This document shows, piece after piece, positions 1-6,385 of a stretch of DNA of 21,976 nt. The first letter of the stretch is position 1; each line of letters starts with the position of its first letter. The notes below the pieces were generated by a model. The model saw only the letters and a program-made list of their open reading frames with translations. It ran no database searches and was not told the DNA's origin. The position numbers were made by a program, and so were the translations under genes. The DNA comes from JBBDXA01 sp040902585. GTDB taxonomy: Bacteria > Planctomycetota > Phycisphaerae > Phycisphaerales > Phycisphaeraceae. Location: contig JBBDXA010000160.1 of the NCBI GenBank assembly GCA_040902585.1, forward strand, positions 1-21,976, read 5' to 3'.

Positions 1-387
1 GGCCTTGGTGCAGTAGTAGCCGGCGTCGCGGAGGAACCTGGTGAAGGGTTGAATCGCGGCGGGCAGATCGGCGCGGCTGCGCATGTGGTTGGAGCCGAGC
101 GTGTTGGGGAAGCAACCTGAGATGATGCCGCTGCGGCTGGGGGCGCAGACGCCGGCGTTGGTGAAAGCGCGGGTGTAGCGCGTGCCCTGGGTGGCAAACT
201 TGTCCATGTTCGGCGTGGTGGCGTCCTTATCGCCGTAACAGCCCACGTGCATGCCCGAGTCTTCGTAGCTGAGCCAGAGGATGTTGGGTTTCGCCTGCTG
301 GGCGGCAGCGATGCCGGTCAGCGCGAAGAGGGAAAGAAGGATGCCCAGGAAGAGGGGGAAGTGACGGGAAAGATGGCGAGTAGTCAT
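1..387 (-). CDS. Sulfatase, N-terminal part (runs off the left edge)
   Basis: The first 129 codons of a secreted sulfatase are present; the 3' part lies beyond the window. I translated the minus strand from the ATG at 385-387. A hydrophobic signal peptide (about residues 8-30, ending near GIAAAQQ) is followed by KPNILWLSYEDSG, the opening strand of the alkaline phosphatase-like fold whose acidic pair (E42, D43) sits where sulfatases bind their metal. The active-site motif C-A-P-S-R is at residues 81-85; in this family the Cys is converted to formylglycine, so a formylglycine-generating enzyme is expected elsewhere in the genome. The LSYED variant resembles the heparan N-sulfatase-like group common in planctomycetes. 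The true substrate, probably a sulfated polysaccharide, cannot be told from this fragment. Export to periplasm or outside is inferred from the signal peptide. Confidence 0.93.
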   Translation of the reverse strand, partial: MTTRHLSRHFPLFLGILLSLFALTGIAAAQQAKPNILWLSYEDSGMHVGCYGDKDATTPNMDKFATQGTRYTRAFTNAGVCAPSRSGIISGCFPNTLGSNHMRSRADLPAAIQPFTRFLRDAGYYCTKA

Positions 388-478
388 GTCCAAGAGGATA
401 CCATACGGCCGGAGCGATCCCGTCCCTTTTCGCCGCGCGGCGGGCTTTGGAATGATCGAACGCTGACCACCGCGGAAA

Positions 479-769
479 TCAGAGAATGACGGTGCAGAGC
501 CTGCGCGATTCGTCGAGCAGTTTCTTGCCTCTTGGCGTGATGGTCCACTTGAAGATGCCGGCCTTTTTCCCGCCGTTGTGCTTGATGAGGCCCTTGTTCG
601 CCATGCGCCGGGTGATGATGTACTGATAGTTGTAGGCAACGTCGATGGTGGTCAGTTCGATGTAATGGGTGGCGACGTCAGCGGAGGTGAGAGGGCCATG
701 CTTCGCGATGATGGAGAGAACGACCGCCTGGTGAAACGTGGTCCCGTGAGCGTTCTTCTGGTTGGGCAT
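479..769 (-). CDS. Small winged-helix-like protein, possible DNA-binding regulator
   Basis: A 96-residue protein with no family I can name. The start ATG at 767-769 is preceded by AGGAG at a spacing of 9 nt, which supports real translation. The sequence alternates predicted helices (HQAVVLSIIAKHG, TSADVATHYIEL, NYQYIITRRMANKGLI) with a short hairpin-like end (KHNGGKKAGIFKWTITPRGKKLLDE). That helix-helix-helix-wing order, with 'WTITPRGKKLL' as the last helix, is typical of winged-helix proteins such as PadR or MarR relatives. It lies 91 bp upstream of the sulfatase on the same strand, so it could share its transcript. DNA binding is inferred from the pattern only. Confidence 0.65.
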   Translation of the reverse strand: MPNQKNAHGTTFHQAVVLSIIAKHGPLTSADVATHYIELTTIDVAYNYQYIITRRMANKGLIKHNGGKKAGIFKWTITPRGKKLLDESRRLCTVIL

Positions 770-1067
770 CGAAAAAAACTCCTGGAAGATGGCCGCGAGC
801 GACAGAGTTGGACCTCTTGGACGGGATGGTCGCGAGAAGTTGGCGGTGTGTCAAATGAGGTGATAAAAAAGGATCAGATAACATGAAATTGCGAGAGGGC
901 AGCGGGTGATTCGCGGTGCGCAGGCGGGACTCGATGCCGCGCGGGGCGACGTCAGTTGATCGCCGCGGCAAGATAAATGATCGTGAACGCATTGGTCGCG
1001 CTGATGATGGAGTTGCAGCCCCCTTAGCCCTTGGCCCTCTTCCCTTGGCCCTTCTCCCCCGCCCATT
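770..1067. other. Intergenic region with a CCCTTGG-type heptamer array
   Basis: Nearly 300 bp between nuoC and the small winged-helix-like gene hold no convincing gene. Several overlapping reading frames exist but none has a start with a ribosome binding site and a protein-like composition. The only structure I see is a period-7 array at 1021-1055 (five units, consensus CCCTTGG) just downstream of the nuoC stop. Confidence 0.5.
1021..1055. repeat. Heptamer tandem array, five CCCTTNN units
   Basis: Five consecutive 7-bp units read CCCTTAG, CCCTTGG, CCCTCTT, CCCTTGG, CCCTTCT. A related array with the same CCCTTGG unit lies inside the DUF1553 gene at 21815-21842. Confidence 0.7.
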
Positions 1068-1592
1068 TCACGACGGATAGTCAGGCTTCTGGGCCCAGTC
1101 GAGTTCGTAGGTGCCGGGGATGCCGTGGTACTCGCGCGGGAAGACGTAATCCTTCCGCAGCGGGAAGCCTTCCCAGTCTTCGGGCAGCAGGATGCGGCGA
1201 AGGTCGGTGTGCCCTTGGAAAATGATGCCCATCATGTCGTACGCTTCGCGCTCGTGCCAGTCCGCGGCAGGCCAGAGGTCCATCACCGAAGTCACGTTCG
1301 GATGGTCACGATCGATGAAAACCTTCACCGCGAACTCGTGCCTGTGATCCATCGAGCGCAGGTCGTAGACGACGCCCAGCAGATTGTCCGCGACGTAGTC
1401 CACCGCGGTGAGGCAGAGAAGGAAGTCGAAATCGAGCCCGGCATCCTTCCGCAGGAACTCGGCGATGGGCCGCCAGTCAGCCGCGTTGACGTGGATGCGC
1501 GGATGCTTGTCCTCGGGAAAAGACTCAAGGATTGCGGAGCCGAATTTTTCAGTCAAGCGCTGGGCGATCTGGATCGGATTCATGGCAGGCAT
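1068..1592 (-). CDS. nuoC: NADH-quinone oxidoreductase subunit C (30 kDa subunit)
   Basis: NuoC is a peripheral-arm subunit of respiratory complex I. The protein (174 residues) matches the family's normal length and carries the 30-kDa signature across residues 113-149: EREAYDMMGIIFQGH, followed by DLRRILLPEDW and PLRKDY. It has no fusion to NuoD or NuoB. The start could be the ATG at 1590-1592 or the one at 1581-1583 (MNPIQ); neither has a strong ribosome binding site. Its position is odd: complex I genes usually run nuoA-B-C-D, yet here the upstream neighbour is a cytosine deaminase and the downstream neighbour a small regulator-like protein. The other subunits must be elsewhere. The family call is secure; membership of a complete complex I is inferred. 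Confidence 0.96.
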   Translation of the reverse strand: MPAMNPIQIAQRLTEKFGSAILESFPEDKHPRIHVNAADWRPIAEFLRKDAGLDFDFLLCLTAVDYVADNLLGVVYDLRSMDHRHEFAVKVFIDRDHPNVTSVMDLWPAADWHEREAYDMMGIIFQGHTDLRRILLPEDWEGFPLRKDYVFPREYHGIPGTYELDWAQKPDYPS

Positions 1593-1644
1593 GGTAACGG
1601 ACGCGCGGCAGGCTCGGCAAACGCGGATAGCGGCGATTCCGAAC

Positions 1645-1680
1645 CCCCCTCCCTCTTAGGGAGGGACTGGGGGAGGGTCG
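1645..1680. repeat. CCCTCCCTCTTAGGGAGGG hairpin repeat, copy 1
   Basis: A palindromic core (CCCTCCC TCTTA GGGAGGG) followed by a G-rich tail ending GGGAGGGTCG. Two more copies, in opposite orientations, lie between groES and groEL at 14721-14755 and 14804-14839. This copy sits upstream of nuoC and could form a stem in its leader RNA. Confidence 0.8.
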
Positions 1681-1731
1681 AGTACACGTGAACAACAGGG
1701 CCACGCATGCCGCGCGCCTCCAGGTGCGCCG

Positions 1732-2250
1732 CTATAGAAGAAAACGACCGTACCCCTTCTCTTCGATCATCTTCCGCCACTCTTCATATTCCACTTCCTG
1801 CCGCGCCGGCGGGATGCCGATGTCACCCCACCACATCGGGCGGTTGCTCTGAATGAACGCCGCCATCATTTCGATGCAGCGGTCGTCGTTGAGGTTGCTT
1901 ATCGCGACGCCTGCATCCTGAAACAAATGCTCCGCGCCGAGAAAGGTGATGTTCTCGCCGATGATGATCCGCGGGATTTTGAAGAGCAGGGCGGTGCCGC
2001 TGCACATGATGCACGGGCTGAGCGTGCTGACGAGGGTGAGTTCGTGCCAGTCGTCACGGATCCCGGCCTGCCGGATGCAGACTGTTTCCGCATGAGCGGT
2101 GACATCGCGCGTCTGAAAGCGCAGGTTGTGCCCGCGCGCCAGAATGTGGCCTTCACGATCGGCGAGCACCGAACCGATCGGCAGCCCGCCCTGACTCAGG
2201 CCCTTCTGCGCTTCGTCGTACGCCGCGTCGAGTAATTCCTTATCGTTCAA
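1732..2250 (-). CDS. Cytosine deaminase of the yeast Fcy1 type
   Basis: A 172-residue zinc-dependent nucleobase deaminase. The zinc and proton-transfer motif is TAHAE (H53, E55) and the second motif is SPCIMC (C80, C83), as in the cytidine deaminase superfamily. What separates it from TadA and guanine deaminases is the region after the zinc site: KIPRIIIGEN, then NDDRCIEMMAAFI and RPMWWGDIG (to residue 145), which from memory follow the yeast cytosine deaminase Fcy1 (IPRCVVGEN, DDERCKKIMKQFI, WFEDIGE) closely. The protein continues about 27 residues past the point where Fcy1 ends. The likely reaction is cytosine to uracil in pyrimidine salvage. The start codon is TTG at 2248-2250, chosen because a strong AGGAGG lies 5 nt upstream. 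It is divergent from the alpha/beta hydrolase gene. Substrate is inferred from similarity. Confidence 0.88.
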   Translation of the reverse strand: MNDKELLDAAYDEAQKGLSQGGLPIGSVLADREGHILARGHNLRFQTRDVTAHAETVCIRQAGIRDDWHELTLVSTLSPCIMCSGTALLFKIPRIIIGENITFLGAEHLFQDAGVAISNLNDDRCIEMMAAFIQSNRPMWWGDIGIPPARQEVEYEEWRKMIEEKGYGRFLL

Positions 2251-2325
2251 CTTGACCTCCTGACTTGCTGACCCCTGCCCCTCGTCTCCTCTGTATCATC
2301 CCCTTCCGCCAGAGCGTACCACACC

Positions 2326-3243
2326 ATGGGTCTGTTGATTCTCTTTTTCGCAGCCGTTTCAATCATCATCGCCATCGCGACGATGACGCTCGTTTACAGC
2401 CTGCGCCACCCGCCCCGGCTGACCTACGGGGTGGCCCTGGCGCATCACCTGCCCACGGAGCCGAGCGAACTGGGACTGCAAGGCGAAGAGTGCAGTTTCG
2501 TACTTGAAGACAACTCGCGCGCCCCTGGCTGGGTCATTCGCGGGCAAAAAGCCGACGGCCCCACCGTCATCATCTCGCACGGCTGGTCCGACAGCCGCTA
2601 CGGCTCACTCACCCGCGCACCGCTCTTGGCGCCGCATGCCTCGCGCATCATCGTCTACGACCTGCGCGGTCACGGCGATCACACCTCGCCGCGCTGCACG
2701 CTCACCGCGCTGGAGCCGGAAGATCTGCTCACGATCATGCGACAGGTGGATGATGGCTCACCCTTCGTGCTGATGGGGCAGTCGATGGGCGCGGGTGTGG
2801 CGATTGTGGCTGGAGCGAAAGGCGAAGCAGGCCTCGGCTCTTCAGGGCCGAGCCTGCGCATCTCCGGCGTCATCGTCGAAGCCGCCTACCGCGAGATGAT
2901 GGAACCTGTTGCCGGCCTCCTGCGCAACAACCACTGGCCCGCACAACCCACGGTCTGGCTCGCCGATCAACACCTGCGATTCTGGCTCGGCGTCGAGCAC
3001 GGGCATCACCGTCGGGTCAACGGCCACGACCGCGCCATGCATGCCGCCAAACTCACCTGTCCGCTCCTCGTGCTGCACGGCGAAGACGATCGCTGTTCGC
3101 TGGCCTCCTCCGCCAAGGCCATCGCCGAGGCTGCGCCCCGCGGCACGCTGGTGATGTTCCCCGGTCAGGGCCACAACAATCTTGCGATCGCAGACCCCGA
3201 GCGTTACGCCGCGGCGCTGGCCGAGTTTTTCGCGAAGCTCTGA
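2326..3243 (+). CDS. Membrane-anchored alpha/beta hydrolase
   Basis: A 305-residue serine hydrolase. Residues 2-25 form one hydrophobic N-terminal segment, likely an uncleaved membrane anchor. The alpha/beta hydrolase core follows: oxyanion-hole region VIISHGWSDS (81-90), YDLRGHGDH (111-119), nucleophile elbow GQSMGAG with S153, acid in LHGEDDR (D254 or D255) and catalytic H283 in PGQGHNNL. The order and spacing match the FrsA/BAAT/prolyl-oligopeptidase-like part of the superfamily. The substrate cannot be told. The start ATG has no clear Shine-Dalgarno, but it sits directly before the anchor and only 75 bp from the divergent deaminase start, so both promoters must lie in that gap. Confidence 0.88.
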   Translation: MGLLILFFAAVSIIIAIATMTLVYSLRHPPRLTYGVALAHHLPTEPSELGLQGEECSFVLEDNSRAPGWVIRGQKADGPTVIISHGWSDSRYGSLTRAPLLAPHASRIIVYDLRGHGDHTSPRCTLTALEPEDLLTIMRQVDDGSPFVLMGQSMGAGVAIVAGAKGEAGLGSSGPSLRISGVIVEAAYREMMEPVAGLLRNNHWPAQPTVWLADQHLRFWLGVEHGHHRRVNGHDRAMHAAKLTCPLLVLHGEDDRCSLASSAKAIAEAAPRGTLVMFPGQGHNNLAIADPERYAAALAEFFAKL

Positions 3244-3368
3244 TGCGTGCATTGCGGTCTTCGTGACTCCTGCCATGCTCCTGCCCTCAGAAGCATGCCG
3301 CATGCACAAGAGACTCAAGAGACGGGCCTGACCATATTATGTGGCATGATCAGTTTGGGTCAGTTGGG

Positions 3369-3470
3369 GTGCCATGGGCAAGCGGAGTCTTCGGAGCTTG
3401 CCCGTGCGGATCACCCTCTGCGCTCGGCGCACAGCACGGGTAAGCTCCGAAGACTCCGCTTACCCATGGT
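3369..3470. repeat. GGTGCCAYGGG-ended palindrome, copy 1
   Basis: The left arm (about 3369-3407) and right arm (about 3434-3470) are near-perfect reverse complements around a 26-nt loop. The ends are GGTGCCATGGG and CCCATGGTGCC; the inner ends are CCCGTGC and GCACGGG. Several of the few arm mismatches can pair as G-U in RNA. The same outer and inner motifs occur in the element at 20012-20139, so this is a dispersed family of REP or MITE type. No transposase is encoded inside. Confidence 0.85.
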
Positions 3471-3563
3471 GCCCGATGGCGCCCGCCACAGAAGATGGGC
3501 ACGCCCGAAGAGACTCACGACATGCTTCGCCAAGCAGAAGCATGCCACGAACACTATCCTTCG

Positions 3564-3612
3564 CACTTACAACTTATCACTTTTGACTTTCCACTTTTCA
3601 CTTTTCACTTTC
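3564..3612. repeat. Heptamer tandem array, seven CACTTTT-like units
   Basis: Seven 7-bp units abut the deoC start: CACTTAC, AACTTAT, CACTTTT, GACTTTC, CACTTTT, CACTTTT, CACTTTC. The array replaces the place where a ribosome binding site would be, so deoC has none. Confidence 0.85.
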
Positions 3613-3613
3613 A

Positions 3614-4327
3614 ATGCCACCCATGACTCTCGCCTCCCGCATCGATCACACGCTCCTCAAAGCCGAGGCCACGCGACCCGAGATTCACAAGCTCGTCGCC
3701 GAGGCCCTCGAGCACGGCTTCGCCAGCGTCTGTGTCAACGGCTGCTTCGCCGCCGACGTCGCCACCGCCCTGCGCGGCTCACCCGTGGTAAAGACCTGTG
3801 CCGTCGCGGGCTTCCCCCTCGGCGCGATGAAGACCGTCATGAAAGCCATCGAAGCGAGCAACCTCGTCAAGGACGGCGCGGATGAGATCGACTTCGTCGC
3901 CTTCCTTCCTTCGATCATCAAGAAAGATTTCGCTGGTGTGAAGGGCGAGTTTCTGGAGATCGTCAAGACCGCGCGGATGACCAACCCCGCGACGATCGTG
4001 AAGGTCATCCTCGAAACCGCAGCCTTGATGAAGGACGCGGACGCGGCCGAAGGCGAAGCCCGCATCGAACTCGCCTGCCGGGCCGCCCGCGAGTCGGGCT
4101 GCGACTTCGTGAAGACATCAACAGGCTTTCATCCGGCGGGCGGCGCGACCGTCGAAGCCGTGCGCCTCTTGAAGAAACACTCCGGCGGCCTCTACGTCAA
4201 AGCCTCCGGCGGCCTCCGCTCCTACGACGACGCCATGCGCATGATCGACGCCGGCGCCGACCGCCTCGGCTGCTCCGCCGGCGTCGCGATCATCCAAGGC
4301 GCGAAGGCCGCGGGCGAAGGGTATTAG
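3614..4327 (+). CDS. deoC: Deoxyribose-phosphate aldolase
   Basis: DeoC cleaves 2-deoxyribose 5-phosphate to glyceraldehyde 3-phosphate and acetaldehyde in deoxynucleoside breakdown. The 237-residue protein is a complete class I aldolase of normal length. Visible active-site elements are DEIDFVAFLP with D93, the Schiff-base lysine K130 in VKVILET, the second lysine K167 in FVKTSTGF, and the phosphate-binding end VKASGGLRS (195-203) with LGCSAG (218-223). Start may be the ATG at 3614 or the one at 3623; neither has a Shine-Dalgarno, because a heptamer array abuts the first. The stop codon TAG is the first three bases of a small hairpin repeat. The last 44 codons plus flank are duplicated downstream at 4974-5135. 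Confidence 0.96.
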   Translation: MPPMTLASRIDHTLLKAEATRPEIHKLVAEALEHGFASVCVNGCFAADVATALRGSPVVKTCAVAGFPLGAMKTVMKAIEASNLVKDGADEIDFVAFLPSIIKKDFAGVKGEFLEIVKTARMTNPATIVKVILETAALMKDADAAEGEARIELACRAARESGCDFVKTSTGFHPAGGATVEAVRLLKKHSGGLYVKASGGLRSYDDAMRMIDAGADRLGCSAGVAIIQGAKAAGEGY

Positions 4328-4342
4328 CCGCTCGCGGCTTAG
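4325..4342. repeat. TAGCCGCTCGCGGCTT hairpin repeat, copy 1
   Basis: AGCCGC-TC-GCGGCT is a perfect 6-bp inverted repeat whose leading TAG is the deoC stop codon. Copies: 5112-5129 (one base changed, after the deoC fragment) and 11192-11209 (reverse orientation, at the dnaJ stop). It could act as a short 3'-end stem, though no T-run follows. Confidence 0.75.
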
Positions 4343-4377
4343 CGCTCGCTCCCACGTCGCGGCGTACCATCCAACAC

Positions 4378-4962
4378 ATGCCCGCGCCCCCAAAGCACAG
4401 CCCCGAAGCTCGCGGCCTGCGTCCCTTGCCGAGCCATCTCCTTCGCGCGAACGCGATCCTCTGGATCATCCTGCTCATCGCCGGGGCGCTGGCTCTGCCG
4501 ATTGCCAACTGGAACACGCCACAGGGGGGCGCGCTGGAGACGATTCCGCTGTGCCTGTTCCTGATCCTTTCAGCCTGCGGCATGTATCACGGGGTTTTCC
4601 GATTCAGTTTGCGGGCGTTGGAATGGTTAGCAGGCATTCTGCTGGTGGCGGGGCTATTTGCGATGGTGGCGATGCCCGTCGGGTTGTACCAGGCCATGGT
4701 GGCGGGGTCGATGCAAAAGGGGAGGGTGGTTGTCGCAATCTCACTCATCGTCCATTCGTTTGTTACCGCGGCCCAATTGAGCCGATGGTCCGACGTGATC
4801 AAAACCTATCTCACCTTCCGCCCGAACTGCAACCACTGCGCCTACAACCTCACCGGCTCCATTCATGCGAATCAGAATCTCTGCCCCGAGTGCGGCCGCC
4901 CTATCCCGCTGGAGAAGATCGCGAAGCTCCGCGCCAACTCGTCGGAAGAAACGAGAACGTGA
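4378..4962 (+). CDS. Membrane protein with C-terminal zinc ribbon, paralog 1
   Basis: A 194-residue protein of unknown function, first of four tandem paralogs. About four hydrophobic segments lie near residues 26-44, 56-75, 83-105 and 117-133. They are followed by a zinc ribbon CNHCAYNLTG...CPEC with Cys at 151, 154, 169 and 172 (CxxC-x14-CxxC), then a short polar tail. A ribbon at the end of a small polytopic protein suggests a cytoplasmic metal-binding tail, perhaps for partner or nucleic-acid contact; that is inference. The ribbon is closest to paralog 4 (both have GS[IL]xxxQNxCPECG). The start is 51 bp after the deoC stop with no clear ribosome binding site. I know similar zinc-ribbon ends (CGYNL...CPECG) as typical of planctomycete hypothetical proteins. 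Confidence 0.85.
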   Translation: MPAPPKHSPEARGLRPLPSHLLRANAILWIILLIAGALALPIANWNTPQGGALETIPLCLFLILSACGMYHGVFRFSLRALEWLAGILLVAGLFAMVAMPVGLYQAMVAGSMQKGRVVVAISLIVHSFVTAAQLSRWSDVIKTYLTFRPNCNHCAYNLTGSIHANQNLCPECGRPIPLEKIAKLRANSSEETRT

Positions 4963-4973
4963 ATCCTTCATCC

Positions 4974-5114
4974 ATGCCCTGCGCGAAACCGTCCGGCGGC
5001 ATCCGTTCCTACGACGACGCCATGCGCATGATCGACGCCGGCGCGGATCGCCTCGGCTGCTCCGCCGGTGACGCGATCGTCAAGGGAGCGAAGGCCGCGG
5101 GCGAAGGGTATTAG
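4974..5114 (+). pseudogene. Duplicated 3' fragment of deoC
   Basis: This segment encodes KPSGGIRSYDDAMRMIDAG and onward to AAGEGY, nearly identical to the last 42-44 residues of DeoC, and the similarity continues through the TAG stop and about 20 bp of flank including the small hairpin. An in-frame ATG at 4974 would allow a 46-residue peptide, but it would lack the aldolase lysines and most of the barrel. Differences are few (for example V to D, I to V, Q to K near the end). The stop-to-ATG distance to the next paralog (47 bp) almost equals that at the intact deoC (50 bp), so the duplicated unit was probably the deoC 3' end plus the membrane gene. Confidence 0.9.
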
Positions 5115-5129
5115 CCGCTTGCGGCTTAG
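5112..5129. repeat. TAGCCGCTCGCGGCTT hairpin repeat, copy 2
   Basis: Copy carried along by the deoC-end duplication, with one C-to-T change in the spacer (TAGCCGCTTGCGGCTT). Again the TAG is the stop codon of the deoC-derived frame. Confidence 0.75.
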
Positions 5130-5161
5130 CGCGTTCACCCGCATCCACCTACCATATAGAT

Positions 5162-5785
5162 ATGTCCGGGCTTACCTCCACCGCGTTCGCCTCCACCGAA
5201 GCGCCGCCGATTCCTTCGCCGGCCCTGCTTTTCACTGCCGTGTTCCAATTCCTGTTCTGGCCGGCGCTGATGTGGGTCGGCATCTTCACGCAGATGTGGC
5301 AGGGAAGTGCGGTCGTGTTCCTTCCCACAACCGTTCTCTACTTGCTCCTCGTCGCGACGGTGGTCGCCGCCGTCTGGTACCGCTCCAGCATCGCGGCTCA
5401 ATTACTTCACATGTTCTTCTCCACCGCATCGGCGGTCGCGCTGTTGATCTCCGTCTTGTTCTGGCTCATGGCGTTCGTGTCCATGGGCATGGTGTGGGTG
5501 TCAGCCGCCGCCTGGCTTTTGCCGGTGTTCATCGCCTGCGTGTGGAGCAGCGATCAGTTCAAACGCTGGCACGAACGGCTGCTGCAATGGGAGTGCAACC
5601 GCATGCATTGTCTCCGCTGCGGCTACAACCTCATCGCCACGCTGCACGACGAGCGACCGACCTGCCCCGAGTGCGGCACGCCGATCCCCGATTGGGTGGT
5701 GGAACACTACCGGTTTCTCCGCGAGTCGAATGGCGATGAACGGACCATCGAATCGCCATCGCCCGGCTCGACAACCATCGAGTGA
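5162..5785 (+). CDS. Membrane protein with C-terminal zinc ribbon, paralog 2
   Basis: A 207-residue paralog. Hydrophobic segments lie near residues 22-40, 51-72, 79-108 and 109-128, and the ribbon CLRCGYNLIATLHD...CPECG has Cys at 150, 153, 168 and 171. The ribbon is almost the same as that of paralog 3 (shared CGYNLIATLHD), so these two are the closest pair in the array. Its upstream flank derives from the deoC end. The start ATG at 5162 lacks a Shine-Dalgarno and is preceded by an AT-rich CATATAGAT. The next gene starts 6 bp after its stop, which indicates one operon. The function is unknown. Confidence 0.85.
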   Translation: MSGLTSTAFASTEAPPIPSPALLFTAVFQFLFWPALMWVGIFTQMWQGSAVVFLPTTVLYLLLVATVVAAVWYRSSIAAQLLHMFFSTASAVALLISVLFWLMAFVSMGMVWVSAAAWLLPVFIACVWSSDQFKRWHERLLQWECNRMHCLRCGYNLIATLHDERPTCPECGTPIPDWVVEHYRFLRESNGDERTIESPSPGSTTIE

Positions 5786-5791
5786 TCGAAC

Positions 5792-6385
5792 ATGGCCGCA
5801 CCCGACCCGACATTCCGCGATGACGAAGTCAACCCGCCGCGCCCGCCGGTGAATCTGATCCTTAATGCGGTGCTTCAGCCAGTGGCGGTTCCCTTGTGGT
5901 GGTTCATTGCGAGCGGCGGAATGCGCGGCCTGCGTTCGGTCAATCTACTGGGCGCGGTTCTGCTGTCTTCTCTGTTCATTCTGGGCATGACATCGCTCGT
6001 CATGTCGGTGAAGCGCCGGTCGTTGTGGGTCACGCAGTGGTTCGCCCTCACCTACGTGGTCGTCAGTTGTTCGACGTTGTTCTTCGTCATGTTTGCCCTC
6101 GGTACGACGGTCGGTCCCCAGGGTTCGCAACTGGTGAGTGAGATTGTGTTCGGCCTGTTGCTCGCTGCGTTCAGTTTCTGGAGCGCGTTCACTTTTATGG
6201 ACTGGGCCCGTCGTGTCAGTGAGTGGGAACGTGTGCGCGCGGTCTGTTCACGCTGCGGCTACAACCTCATCGCCACGCTGCACGATAAGCGACCGGACTG
6301 CCCCGAGTGTGGCTGCCCCATCAGCGAGGAGATGGCCAGGCGGTTTCATCGCACGCCCGGTCCGGGAGAATCGTCGCATGACTGA
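5792..6385 (+). CDS. Membrane protein with C-terminal zinc ribbon, paralog 3
   Basis: A 197-residue paralog. Hydrophobic segments lie near residues 21-41, 50-70, 80-104 and 113-135, followed by the ribbon CSRCGYNLIATLHDKRPDCPEC with Cys at 152, 155, 170 and 173; an extra Cys follows in CGCPIS. It begins 6 bp after paralog 2 and its end overlaps the start of paralog 4 by 8 bp, so translation of the three is likely coupled. No catalytic motif is visible outside the ribbon. Confidence 0.85.
   Translation: MAAPDPTFRDDEVNPPRPPVNLILNAVLQPVAVPLWWFIASGGMRGLRSVNLLGAVLLSSLFILGMTSLVMSVKRRSLWVTQWFALTYVVVSCSTLFFVMFALGTTVGPQGSQLVSEIVFGLLLAAFSFWSAFTFMDWARRVSEWERVRAVCSRCGYNLIATLHDKRPDCPECGCPISEEMARRFHRTPGPGESSHD

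Larger units (their letters stand above)
3244..3613. other. Gene-free interval holding a long palindrome and a heptamer array
   Basis: No credible gene is present in these 370 bp between the hydrolase and deoC. Open frames here have low-complexity or arginine-rich translations. Two structures fill it: the GGTGCCAYGGG double palindrome at 3369-3470 and the CACTTTT heptamer array at 3564-3612 that runs right up to the deoC ATG. Confidence 0.6.

Noticed and set aside
952..1023. A minus-strand open frame ending SATNAFTIIYLAAAIN
   Set aside because: It looks hydrophobic and protein-like but has only about 24 codons, an upstream in-frame stop and no start codon. It may be a remnant, but I cannot support a gene.
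3369..3470. A CRISPR array or tRNA as explanation of the palindrome
   Set aside because: There is one pair of inverted arms, no direct repeats with spacers, and no cloverleaf or CCA-like end.
3247..3885. A 212-codon plus-strand frame across the palindrome and deoC
   Set aside because: It overlaps deoC in another frame and crosses repeats; the second half is arginine-rich shadow sequence.
6138..6377. An 80-codon upstream extension of membrane paralog 4
   Set aside because: It lies wholly inside paralog 3 in another frame and breaks the shared length and layout of the four paralogs.
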